Of a DNA stretch of 64,000 nt, positions 26,184-34,292 are shown in pieces. Under the pieces are notes generated by a model. It ran no database searches. It was not told the origin of the DNA and saw only the letters and a program-made list of their open reading frames with translations. Source of the stretch: G963664585 sp963664585. Its GTDB lineage: Bacteria > Bacillota > Clostridia > Oscillospirales > Ruminococcaceae. Both the position numbers and the translations under genes were made by a program. The stretch lies in NCBI GenBank assembly GCA_963664585.2, contig CAXXEO010000021.1:62001-126000 (forward strand). The letters are read 5' to 3'. Within the stretch, counting starts at the first letter, position 1. Every line of letters starts with the position of its first letter.

Positions 26184-26257
26184 CTTAGCTTTCCTTCTTC
26201 CTAGCAATTTAGAATATATTAATTATACTGCATGCAATTTATCAAAGATAGCCTTTT

Positions 26258-26330
26258 GATTTGGCAATTAGGCGAATATACGCTTCTGCCAAATCAGGAC
26301 TAAATTCGCATTATGCTAATTGACTCTTCG
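26258..26330. repeat. Hairpin element, copy 1
   Basis: Perfect 9-bp inverted repeat GATTTGGCA/TGCCAAATC (26258-26266 and 26287-26295) around a 20-base centre containing TTAGGCGAATATA, followed by CGCATTATGCTAATT. A related element lies at 29814-29862 in the same orientation. Only these two copies were noticed in the window. Confidence 0.6.
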
Positions 26331-26373
26331 ATGTGCCTTCGAATAACAATAATGTTATTGTTTCACGGGTGCC

Positions 26374-27267
26374 TTAAAAAGTCTTACCTAATTTTGCCGC
26401 GAGATCTTTTCTGGAAATTTTTTCTCCTGGCAACTCACGTAATTTTTCTACCACTTTCGGGTCAAGAATACCAACATCAAACAGATCTACATCCTTGTCA
26501 ATATCTTTACACAAATAAACATAACCCCAATAATAAAGGGCGCCAGGTTTCTCCCACAAAGGCGTTACAATAATATATGTCCCCTCGTAAAAATATACAT
26601 CATATAGCACATCTTTTCCCTTGTTAGAATTGCCCCAAGTGTTATCCCAACTTTCATCATCTTTACGATTGATGTGGTATTCATAAACCATATCGCCGTC
26701 ATAATAATTCACATAGTCATCCGGTTTTGTAATATCCCATAGATATCTGTCGCCTTCATTTTGCAGCTTGTAGATGCCCAAACCAAACGGTGTTAGGTCA
26801 GCATATGTTTCACAATTTAATATTTCTTCTCGCAATTTTAAAATTTCTTGGTTTTTAGCAATCTCTGCTGGTAAATTAACCATTTCTATTATGCCAAGTA
26901 ATGAGAAAGGGAAAAACGCGATGAACCAAATCAACAAAGTAGCGATTAATTTATACATGAAGTTAGCAATGGAGTTACGTAATCTAGTATCTTTAATAAT
27001 TTTTCTGTTTAACATAAAGCTAAAATACATAAATGGTACAAATATTATTATGTAGCAAGCAATAAATAATATTGGCACTATAAATGTTGTAATTAATACA
27101 GAAATACTAATAGCTACACAAATTCCGTAGCCAGTCGCATAGCTGCGCAAATTCAGACTGCCTTTTTCATTTGCTTTTTGTCGTGCTTTCAACAGTAAAA
27201 CGGACACACAAATCGCGATTGCAATTGGCAAAAGAATAAAACTAAAAACATAGCGTTCAATATCCAT
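26374..27267 (-). CDS. Membrane protein of unknown function
   Basis: 297 residues from MDIERYVFSF (AAAGGA upstream); 20 more upstream codons are open. Four or five hydrophobic segments lie in the first ~140 residues (about 6-26, 48-85, 100-130), followed by a ~160-residue soluble domain rich in Tyr, Trp and Asp. No family recognised. Codon use and AT content fit the cargo block rather than the phage genes. Confidence 0.7.
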   Translation of the reverse strand: MDIERYVFSFILLPIAIAICVSVLLLKARQKANEKGSLNLRSYATGYGICVAISISVLITTFIVPILFIACYIIIFVPFMYFSFMLNRKIIKDTRLRNSIANFMYKLIATLLIWFIAFFPFSLLGIIEMVNLPAEIAKNQEILKLREEILNCETYADLTPFGLGIYKLQNEGDRYLWDITKPDDYVNYYDGDMVYEYHINRKDDESWDNTWGNSNKGKDVLYDVYFYEGTYIIVTPLWEKPGALYYWGYVYLCKDIDKDVDLFDVGILDPKVVEKLRELPGEKISRKDLAAKLGKTF

Positions 27268-27432
27268 GTCATTTTTCCTTTCATGGTGATAATATAAACA
27301 CTGCACGATTAGCTTACTATCGGGCAACCGCCAGATTGCTTATCTTCTAAACTATATCATATTTTCTGCAGGTAGAAAACCTTGCCAAATATCTAGAAGA
27401 TAATCCCAGCGCAGAAAAGAGCTAACTTAAAC

Positions 27433-27529
27433 CTCGTGTCTATTAGCTTTTTCACCCGATTATTAAAGAACGCTAATCTCAATACTTGCCGTATCGAAAT
27501 CAGCGTTCTTATATGGAGAAGGACACGAG
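27433..27529. repeat. Nested inverted repeat
   Basis: Outer arms CTCGTGTC (27433-27440) and GACACGAG (27522-27529) enclose inner arms AAGAACGCT (27466-27474) and AGCGTTCTT (27502-27510). The two-level symmetry could be a folded RNA, a regulator site or the remains of a small mobile element. Confidence 0.55.
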
Positions 27530-27700
27530 TTTGATACAAAATGAACACCCGAAAGTCATTTCCCCGTTTGTTCCGTTTGATGAGTGCACACCCTCAGCAC
27601 TTCCTTTATGTTCCAAGAAGGTGAGAAAAAACTTTTGTATTGATTTGGTAGTACGCGAGATGAGATCTTAAGCAGCTGAACTGGGTTCAAATTAAGCCAT

Positions 27701-27742
27701 AAAAAAAGAGCACAGGTTATTCACCTGTACCCTATTTGCTCT
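27701..27742 (-). terminator. Hairpin with T-run, minus strand
   Basis: On the minus strand ACAGGT-GAATA-ACCTGT is followed by GCTCTTTTTTT; an outer AGAGC/GCTCT pairing is possible. It looks like an intrinsic terminator, but no gene lies directly upstream, so it may be a leftover. Confidence 0.6.
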
Positions 27743-27874
27743 ACTGATAGTCTAAATACGATAATTTCTCACGGTTTTGGAAAATGGGCGCCTACTTTAA
27801 TTATAAAAAAGCGCGGCGTGCTCTGCCACCTGATCTATGTCGCAGCGCATTGCATGCAATAATGGACCGCCAGG

Positions 27875-27918
27875 TTAAAAAAGTGGCGGGAAGCAAGCAG
27901 CGAGGCCTGTCTTCCCGC
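27875..27918 (-). terminator. Terminator of the aldo/keto reductase gene
   Basis: Perfect 8-bp stem GCGGGAAG/CTTCCCGC (27886-27893 and 27911-27918) with a 17-base loop, followed on the minus strand by CACTTTTTTAA. It lies about 30 bp beyond the restored stop codon of the reductase. Confidence 0.8.
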
Positions 27919-27946
27919 TATTTTCATGCGGCAAATATAAAAGCCG

Positions 27947-28947
27947 TTATTTATCCAGCTCTTTGACTTGGGCGGGTATGGCTGCTTCACCGATGATGCG
28001 GGCGTCCTCGTCCGACAGCTTGATATCCAGAGAACGGCAAACTGTTTTCCATTGTCTGCGTATGGCGAAAACCTGTAAGCAGGTTGATATTATCATACTG
28101 CCTCAATGTCCAAGCCTGGACAAGATTCGAATAGCTACATCCGTATTTTTCGGGTCAGAGGCCCCATGACATCAAAGAGCTTATGTATTGCGCCCTTGAT
28201 GGGCTCGTGTATCCACGGGAGCTTTCCGCGCACGTCGCCCTTCGGGAAGGTGCGGTCCACATAATCCGGCGCAGTCAAAAAGCCCTCTTCAAGCGCGCCG
28301 TAAACCTGAAACACCGCGTTGTGAGCCTTCGCGGTCGGGAAATAATCGACGCCGTGGTATGGTGCAAGCAAGCTGTACTGCTCCTGCACAAGCGCAACGA
28401 CGCCATATTTTTCGTACTCGCCGAGATCGGCAGGCTTCGAATTTGAAAGTCCTACCGCGCGCAGTTTGCCCTCTTTTATCATATCGCACAGCGCGCCCAT
28501 GGTCTCCTCCACCGGCCAGCTCCCGCATACATAGTGGACGACTATAATGTCAATGTGATCCGTGCGCAGCCGCCTCAGCGAATCCTCAACGTCTCTGCGG
28601 ACGGCCTGAGCGCTCGTGTCGTTATTGACCGTATAGCCGTCGCGCTCATAATGGAAATTGCCGCCCTCATTTCGCCAGTTGAGCGAGCACTTTGTCTGCA
28701 AAAGGAATTTATTCCTGCGTCCGCCCTCAAGAGCGCTGCCGAGCAGCTCCTCGCTGACTCCTGTGCCGTACACGGGAGCTGTATCTATGTAATTTATGCC
28801 GAGCTCCGACGCGGAGTCCAGAAGTCTTTCGACCTCGCCGACGCTGAGCGTCATATCCGACCATACCGAGCCGCCGCCAAGCCCCCATGTTCCAAAAGAT
28901 ATCACGGAAGCTTCCAGATCTGTTTTGCCCAGTTTATGATATCTCAT
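27947..28947 (-). pseudogene. Aldo/keto reductase with two frameshifts
   Basis: The first frame (28947-28135) covers ~270 residues of an NADPH-dependent aldo/keto reductase: TWGLGGGSVWSD, NYIDTAPVYG with Asp and Tyr of the catalytic set, LLQTKCS with Lys, and HIDIIVVHY with His. It stops too early. The C-terminal part continues in another frame (KYGCSYSNLVQAWTLRQYDN, NINLLTGFRHTQTMEN) and then a third (SLDIKLSDEDARIIGEAA to a stop at 27947). One extra A in AAAAA (28146-28150) and one base near 28041-28048 would account for both. The whole protein would be ~333 residues, normal for the family. Real decay or sequencing error. Confidence 0.85.
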
Positions 28948-29298
28948 GATACCGTCCTCCGATAGTAAATTTGTTGTTTTTACATCACGGTCGTAAGCGC
29001 TGCTGGCCGCTTTGTAAGCTATGTTTTTATTTTATCATATGGAGTGAGCTATTTCAATGGCAAGGCGTCGTCGAGGAACGCACAAAATACACTTTGCGGC
29101 GGCTCCGCGCGACGAGCTTGAAAGATGCGCTCAGAGGCGGTAACGATATAGTCAAATTGTGAAAGCGGGGCTGACACGAGTCTCGAGACAGACCAGCTGC
29201 GGCAGTTTGACGCATACAGAGCTTTTCGCGGCGCTTACCGAGCTTTGAGAGCATCATTTGGCTTAACAGTTATGTTAAATTATGTTTATAAAACCATT
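28948..29298. other. Intergenic region without a clear gene
   Basis: Frames on both strands are short and lack ribosome-binding sites. The part near 29040-29260 is GC-rich like the reductase gene and could be the worn remains of a gene that came with it, but no family can be named. Confidence 0.4.
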
Positions 29299-29706
29299 TT
29301 ACATGAGTTCTTTGATAAAAATGATCTCCAAAGGCTCGTTTGGAAGCAGCAAAGAACCCGCATCTATATACCCTAGCTTTCTGTAAAAATGCTGTGCATC
29401 TTCATTTGACATTGTTGATGTCATCAATGTATCGTATTGCAAAGCTTTCATTTCCATTTCCCAATTAAGAACAAGGTTTTTCCCGACGCTTTTTCCTCTA
29501 TATAGTTCAAGTACGAAAAGCATATTCATAAACGGGATGTTATCCCAAAACAATCCATACCTTAGCCAGCCAAGAAAATGACCATCTTCCTCAGCAATAT
29601 ATGCTCTATTTTGATTTATAATAGATGACAATTCTTTTTCACTAATGTGTTTATCATAAGTACCTATTACACCTAAGTCACCCATATTTGCAAATCGAAT
29701 ATTCAT
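29299..29706 (-). CDS. GNAT family N-acetyltransferase
   Basis: 135 residues, about the size of a single GNAT domain. FMNMLFVLELYRGKSVGKNLV (about 59-79) contains the acetyl-CoA-binding R-G-x-x-x-G-K-x-L pattern, followed by MSNEDAQHFYRKLGYIDAG, the usual helix-strand end. The substrate is unknown. Start has GGAGGCAG upstream. Cargo gene, not part of the phage particle. Confidence 0.85.
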   Translation of the reverse strand: MNIRFANMGDLGVIGTYDKHISEKELSSIINQNRAYIAEEDGHFLGWLRYGLFWDNIPFMNMLFVLELYRGKSVGKNLVLNWEMEMKALQYDTLMTSTMSNEDAQHFYRKLGYIDAGSLLLPNEPLEIIFIKELM

Positions 29707-29813
29707 AACTGCCTCCTATTACACAAAACAACCTCAATGAAAAATACAACATAGTATGCCATAAGTCATACGACTTAAACCACGAGGGTTCAAGTCCCTT
29801 TGTTTGCTTTTTG

Positions 29814-29875
29814 CATGGCAAGTTAGGTGAATATAGATGCCAATGTCTTACTACACATTACGCTCATTACGGGAA
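29814..29875. repeat. Hairpin element, copy 2
   Basis: TGGCA...TGCCA arms around AGTTAGGTGAATATA, followed by CACATTACGCTCATT. It matches copy 1 at 26258-26330 in the same order and orientation, with about three-quarters identity over the shared blocks. Together the copies bracket the membrane protein, the reductase and the acetyltransferase. Confidence 0.55.
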
Positions 29876-29923
29876 ACTCAATATGCTCGCCAACTTCGGA
29901 ATGTGACGCTTTTTGATGTTCTC

Positions 29924-30406
29924 TTATTCTATCTTCACAACGTGGGTAGGAGCTTCCGGTAAATGACGAAGCCCGGTCTTGAACACCTCTGGGTACACTA
30001 CACACTCGCTCAATTGATCAATCGGTACCCATTCAAGCCACTCTTTGGTGCCTTCATTAATGTCACGTCCGTTGGAAATTACTACATCTAGCTTTGGTGT
30101 CATCAGAAAAATGAAAGAAATTTCATGAAAGCGTTTCCCACCATATATACCACCTGTGAGAGTAAAGAAACCCTCGTTAATCCAAATCAGTCTGTCTACT
30201 TCGAAGTTTTCGCCCGTTTCCTCAAAAACCTCACGGATAATAGCTTGCTCCAGCGTCTCATGCAATTTTACTCTGCCACCGACAGAATAATAGTGCAGAC
30301 CATTGTTGACCAATAACACTTTATCATTTTGCAGGATGATGGCCCCAACGCGCATATTGAACACGCCTCCGGGCATGGAATATGTGATATCTGATGTGTT
30401 ACTCAT
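29924..30406 (-). CDS. Nudix hydrolase
   Basis: 160 residues from MSNTSDITY (GAGGAAGC upstream). The Nudix box GGRVKLHETLEQAIIREVFEETGE is complete: G-x5-E-x7-REV-x-EETG. The rest (NMRVGAIILQNDKVLLVNN; YSVGG) is typical for small Nudix enzymes that hydrolyse nucleoside diphosphate derivatives. Substrate cannot be predicted. Cargo gene. Confidence 0.88.
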   Translation of the reverse strand: MSNTSDITYSMPGGVFNMRVGAIILQNDKVLLVNNGLHYYSVGGRVKLHETLEQAIIREVFEETGENFEVDRLIWINEGFFTLTGGIYGGKRFHEISFIFLMTPKLDVVISNGRDINEGTKEWLEWVPIDQLSECVVYPEVFKTGLRHLPEAPTHVVKIE

Positions 30407-30502
30407 AATGCTTCCTCGATTATAGTTCAAAATTCTTTTGTTTGATTACCACATATCTGGATATTCTTCAAGTTCATATTTGTTCCTTGTTTTCGCACCG
30501 CT

Positions 30503-31489
30503 CTAATTATTTAGTTTATATACGTTTTGATAACCAAATTTCTGTTGATAGCCCGGATCAGCTGAGGAAACCCTATATGTGAGTTTGTCGCCCTCCAATA
30601 TCAGTGCATGAGTCAATTTATTATCCATTTCGGTAAAAACCGCCATCGCATTTGCGGAGATACTTTCTTTTGTAACATCGCGAGTTGTCAAAAATCCATC
30701 ATTTGCTACAATGTGATAACCATTTTCCATACTTCCCGTGATTGTGATTTTCATCGCAGGATTATCAATGTCAGTATATGTTCCGGCCCAGTTAAGGTTA
30801 GCAGAAGGCTCTTTTGCAGTGACAATAGGAGGTGTTTGAGAAGCTTGACTGCTGCCTGCATTTGAGGGGATCACTTTATCGGAGGAATACTGCTGTGTAT
30901 ACACGACTGCGCCATCCTCGACAATTTCCAAGCTGAATTTTTCGATTCGATTCAAATCCATATTCTGCGGCGGACTAATAAAAAATGATATTTGATCTGA
31001 ATTTGGCTGCGCGCTCAAGCTCACGCTGACACCCACATCAGGATCAATCATCTCCGAAGTATTTCCTGATATTTTCCATAAGCTTGCAGGAATTTTAAAA
31101 GTTTCAATGGAATCCATACCATTTGCGCGCCCGGGGTCGACGCCCATGACAACGAGGTAATCGCCAAAAGTGATGCCCCAGCTATATAAATAAATACTTT
31201 GACGAGCTTTTTTTTCATGAGTGGGATAGGTATCCTGAAGATTCAACCCTGAAATCGTCGCATTGACCTGCAAGCCGTCCTGTTTCATGACAAGGCCATA
31301 GGAGCCGTGTTTTTGGTTTGACATGTCCGTTTGAGAAGCCGCTTCAGAGCTGGTTCCGTGTATACCCGTAGTACTTTGAGTGGCCGTTGCAGCACTGCTG
31401 GCCAATTGCGAATTTCCACCCTTACTTGCGCATGAAGCAAGCATAAAACAAATGGCTAAAGATATGAAAGCAAGCGGAAAACGTTTCAT
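30503..31489 (-). CDS. Lipoprotein of unknown function
   Basis: 328 residues. A signal peptide ends in the lipobox LASC (Cys20), followed by a Ser/Thr/Gln-rich linker. Two beta-rich regions follow (about 65-205 and 240-328); the second has NWAGTYTDIDNPAMKITITG, like small beta-barrel lipoproteins of Clostridia. It should be anchored to the outer face of the membrane. A strong promoter lies at 31660-31688, so it is expressed apart from phage genes. Confidence 0.8.
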   Translation of the reverse strand: MKRFPLAFISLAICFMLASCASKGGNSQLASSAATATQSTTGIHGTSSEAASQTDMSNQKHGSYGLVMKQDGLQVNATISGLNLQDTYPTHEKKARQSIYLYSWGITFGDYLVVMGVDPGRANGMDSIETFKIPASLWKISGNTSEMIDPDVGVSVSLSAQPNSDQISFFISPPQNMDLNRIEKFSLEIVEDGAVVYTQQYSSDKVIPSNAGSSQASQTPPIVTAKEPSANLNWAGTYTDIDNPAMKITITGSMENGYHIVANDGFLTTRDVTKESISANAMAVFTEMDNKLTHALILEGDKLTYRVSSADPGYQQKFGYQNVYKLNN

Positions 31490-31659
31490 TATAATTTCTC
31501 CTACTTTAATAATTTAAGAACGATTGATTGATTCTGTCGTGTGGGTAGTCAATGCTGTAATTTTTTAAAAAAGGAATCTTTTACGCTTTCGTTAAATCCT
31601 CACACAACAGCAACGTTCTCTGCGTAATACAACTAGATATGTAAATTTTTCCAGAATTT

Positions 31660-31688
31660 ATAATACATCTATGTTTTGTATATGTCAA
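31660..31688 (-). promoter_or_regulatory. Promoter of the lipoprotein gene
   Basis: On the minus strand: -35 TTGACA (31688-31683), 17-base spacer, -10 TATTAT (31665-31660). A near-consensus housekeeping-type promoter, about 170 bases before the lipoprotein start, leaving a long 5' leader. Confidence 0.75.
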
Positions 31689-31767
31689 TCAATAGACATT
31701 TTGGGGAAGTCAGCACCCATTGAAGAAGATTTCGGCTTACGCATCGGCTTAGAGGGTAAACAGCTCT

Positions 31768-32727
31768 TCAGGTGTCCTCATTGATACCGGCCTTCGCCTT
31801 ATTCTTAGCATCCAGTTCCTTTTCCCACGCGCCGTTGTCATCGTCAATGGCCTGCCGCTGCAACCTCCGACGCTCCTCAAGGGAAAGCCCCAGGATATCC
31901 TCATTCACGATACCCCTGTGAATGCAGTGGCAGTTGACGCGTTCCGAGGCCGGGAGACTGGTATCCCGCGGGAAGTTGCACTCATAAGAGCCTGTAGGCG
32001 CATGAATCACAAACTTCTCGTTTTTGCCTACGATCTGGCCGTCCATTGCCTGATGGTGGGGTCTCGAACTATTCTTGTGGGAGCCGGTATGCTTCCACTC
32101 CTTTTTCTCTGCCACAGGACTCTGCCGGATCGCCTCCTGCGCCGAATAGGAATGGGCGGTCAGCATTTCTGTAATGGCGGTTCTCCGTGCCCTGACCCGG
32201 CTGAAGGAATAACTGTCCCTCAGGTGTTCGATCACCGTCTGGATACTGTCCCCATTTTCGAGGGCGGAGTCGAGCACGTTCTGAATCTCAGTATGGGAAT
32301 CCAGCTTCATCAGCTTGCCGAGCTGTTCGCTCCAATTGTCAATCCATGAAACAGTTCTGTCGCTCAGGACTTCAAAGGAGAGCTCCTGATCGAGCTGCTT
32401 TATGTAGCTGTCAGTCAGCTTTGACATGATTTCCTCAAAATGCTTCTGAAAGATTCTTTCAATCTTTCCATCGGATATATCCCCGGAAATAAGATATGGC
32501 AGGATCTCTTCCAGTATCTTTTCGAGGTCATCTTCCTCAAAGCTTTCTGTAAAGTAGTTTACCTGTTCAGTAAGGATATCCCCCAGCGCTTCTTCCAAAT
32601 CGTTAATTTTCTCGACCGTTTCGCTTGTGTCAGCGTACCCCGCTTTTTTTAGGCTTTCGGCCAAATCATCGTCAGAGGCTTTCAGTAGCCTGTCAATCGC
32701 CTTAACCACATCCTCATATTCGCTCAC
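31768..32727 (-). CDS. Phage minor head protein (SPP1 gp7/Mu F-like)
   Basis: 319 residues from GTG at 32727, which overlaps the portal stop; upstream frame is open to 32787 but overlaps the portal gene. The C-terminal half has RVRARRTAITEMLTAHSYSAQEA and then KEWKHTGSHKNSSRPHHQAMDGQ with conserved His/Cys (RVNCHC), the Phage_Mu_F head morphogenesis domain. A few copies are packed in the head. It is the last phage gene before the cargo block. Confidence 0.85.
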   Translation of the reverse strand: MSEYEDVVKAIDRLLKASDDDLAESLKKAGYADTSETVEKINDLEEALGDILTEQVNYFTESFEEDDLEKILEEILPYLISGDISDGKIERIFQKHFEEIMSKLTDSYIKQLDQELSFEVLSDRTVSWIDNWSEQLGKLMKLDSHTEIQNVLDSALENGDSIQTVIEHLRDSYSFSRVRARRTAITEMLTAHSYSAQEAIRQSPVAEKKEWKHTGSHKNSSRPHHQAMDGQIVGKNEKFVIHAPTGSYECNFPRDTSLPASERVNCHCIHRGIVNEDILGLSLEERRRLQRQAIDDDNGAWEKELDAKNKAKAGINEDT

Positions 32728-34292
32728 ATGGCCACCTTCTCCCCGCCCATTTTCAACAGCAGCTTTTTGACCTCCTTCATCACGCACATGACATCCTCAT
32801 CCTTTCGGGCCACCGCCTTTTTGATGGCGCTGTCAAGCTGTTCAGGAACGGAAGGAGAGGCGGCCGCAGGCGTTTGCGCCTTGCTGACCACCAGCGGGAT
32901 GTCGCCCCACTCCTCCTCATAATTTTCAGAGACCATGCCGAGAGACTTACAGGTCAGTTCCTTCGCCGCATTGGGCGTCAGTCCTCCTGCCCGCTCAGTG
33001 ATGTTCAGTATCTTGGTGAGGTCATCGGGGTTTGTAATATCGGGCTCTTTGAAATAGACCTCGACATACTTAAACCGATACCCGTTGAGGAGCTTATTGT
33101 TGATGAGCCATGCAAGGCTTTTGCGCTCCGGTTGGAACACCTGCTTTTCCGTAACTTCCATAGCCGTCTGCGCTGTAGCCCGGTTAAAGTCGGTGGTGTA
33201 CCCGACATACAGATCGGGGAGCTGGAAGGAGGATTGCACCTTGCGCCGGCTGTTATCCAGGTAATCCTGAAACAGTTCATCCTTTTGGAGAATCGAGGCC
33301 ATATCCTTAATCTCCACGCTTGGCTGTTTGGCATCCTCAAATGCCGCCTTATTCTCTGTATCCTCCACTTCAAGCAGCAGGAACGCATGCTGTCCCGCCT
33401 CTCCCCGGATGCCGTCCATATAGCTTTGCAGCTTCGTGTAGCTTTCGTCTGATAGAGAGCCGCCTTTTACCACGATCATCAGCGGAGTATGACGCCCGTT
33501 GACAAAATAGTTGTTGTTGAGGTTCTCGGCCTTCCGGCTGCCATCCACATTGAGTATCTGGCCGATCCAGCGCACCATGCCGTAATCATCGGTGCCTATG
33601 GCGAACTCGAGTATTTCGTTGGCCTGATACGGAAGCTCAAGGCCCTTCTCAACATATTCCCCGCTTCGCAAATCCATAATGCGCGGGTCTCCGAATTCTC
33701 TGAAGTACACGGTTTTTCCGTTCTTCTGCTGCTGATATTTGCAGAACTTTTTCCGGCGCTTCATTTTAGTGCCCTTGTAGCAGTACACCGCCTCCACCGC
33801 CGGCTCGAGAGGGCTGGTCTTTTTAATTGTCGGCGTGTCCTTAATGAACTCGACCTGTACCACCTCGCCCTTGATGCTGCGAACCACCTCCAGGTAGGCA
33901 TTACCGTATATTTCACGGGATTCAATGAGATCCTCGAACACCTCCTTGGTGTCCATATCGAGGTTGAGAAGGTCAATAATCCCCTCGGCGGTGGTATACT
34001 CGGCCTTCATCTCACCAGTTTCCTCGATATCGTCTATGTACCTGACACCGATGCCGAACCCTGCAATGTTGTTCTTATACGCCCGAATGCATTGAGGCAG
34101 GATCGTGGAATGGTTCACCATTTCCCGCAGACCCTCGAGATGTACTGGGTGATTCAGCCAATAGGAAGCATTGGTTACGTTGTCCGTCAGCGCCGTAGGC
34201 CCTTCGGCTTTTACCACAGGGGCAGATGCCGGTGCGGACGCGATAATCTTCACCGATACCTGTGGCACAGCCTTTTTCACCGGCTCGCTCAT
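32724..34292 (-). CDS. xkdE: Portal protein (PBSX XkdE-like)
   Basis: 522 residues. NHPVHLEGLREMVNHSTILPQCI, YGNAYLEVVRSIKGE, QANEILEFAIGTDDYGMVRWIGQIL, the GGSLSDES...LQSYMDGIRGE stretch and the FNRATAQTAMEVTEKQVFQPER region are typical of PBSX-type portals. It forms the ring through which DNA enters. It overlaps the terminase stop by four bases. Confidence 0.9.
   Translation of the reverse strand: MSEPVKKAVPQVSVKIIASAPASAPVVKAEGPTALTDNVTNASYWLNHPVHLEGLREMVNHSTILPQCIRAYKNNIAGFGIGVRYIDDIEETGEMKAEYTTAEGIIDLLNLDMDTKEVFEDLIESREIYGNAYLEVVRSIKGEVVQVEFIKDTPTIKKTSPLEPAVEAVYCYKGTKMKRRKKFCKYQQQKNGKTVYFREFGDPRIMDLRSGEYVEKGLELPYQANEILEFAIGTDDYGMVRWIGQILNVDGSRKAENLNNNYFVNGRHTPLMIVVKGGSLSDESYTKLQSYMDGIRGEAGQHAFLLLEVEDTENKAAFEDAKQPSVEIKDMASILQKDELFQDYLDNSRRKVQSSFQLPDLYVGYTTDFNRATAQTAMEVTEKQVFQPERKSLAWLINNKLLNGYRFKYVEVYFKEPDITNPDDLTKILNITERAGGLTPNAAKELTCKSLGMVSENYEEEWGDIPLVVSKAQTPAAASPSVPEQLDSAIKKAVARKDEDVMCVMKEVKKLLLKMGGEKVAM

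Larger units (their letters stand above)
27268..27946. other. Non-coding stretch with nested dyads and terminators
   Basis: No convincing gene. It holds a nested inverted repeat at 27433-27529, a hairpin with a T-run at 27701-27742 and the terminator of the aldo/keto reductase at 27875-27918. A 61-codon plus-strand frame (27486-27671) lacks a good ribosome-binding site and is not called. Confidence 0.6.
24776..31767. other. Seven-kilobase cargo block inside the head gene cluster
   Basis: Between the minor head gene (stop at 31768) and xkdF (start 24748) lie a lipoprotein, a Nudix hydrolase, a GNAT acetyltransferase, a frameshifted aldo/keto reductase, a membrane protein and an unknown gene pair. 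None is a phage structural gene. They carry own promoters and terminators and mostly lower GC. No transposase, integrase or clear terminal repeat was found, so how the block arrived is unknown. Confidence 0.75.

Noticed and set aside
27486..27671. Plus-strand 61-codon ORF
   Set aside because: Overlaps the nested inverted repeat, has no ribosome-binding site and no recognisable pattern.
29054..29257. Minus-strand ORF of 67 codons in the gap after the acetyltransferase
   Set aside because: Basic, low-information translation without start signal; likely chance in GC-rich remnant DNA.
29775..29805. T-arm-like sequence GAGGGTTCAAGTCCCTTT suggesting a tRNA
   Set aside because: No D-arm, anticodon arm or acceptor stem can be drawn around it, so it is at most a remnant.
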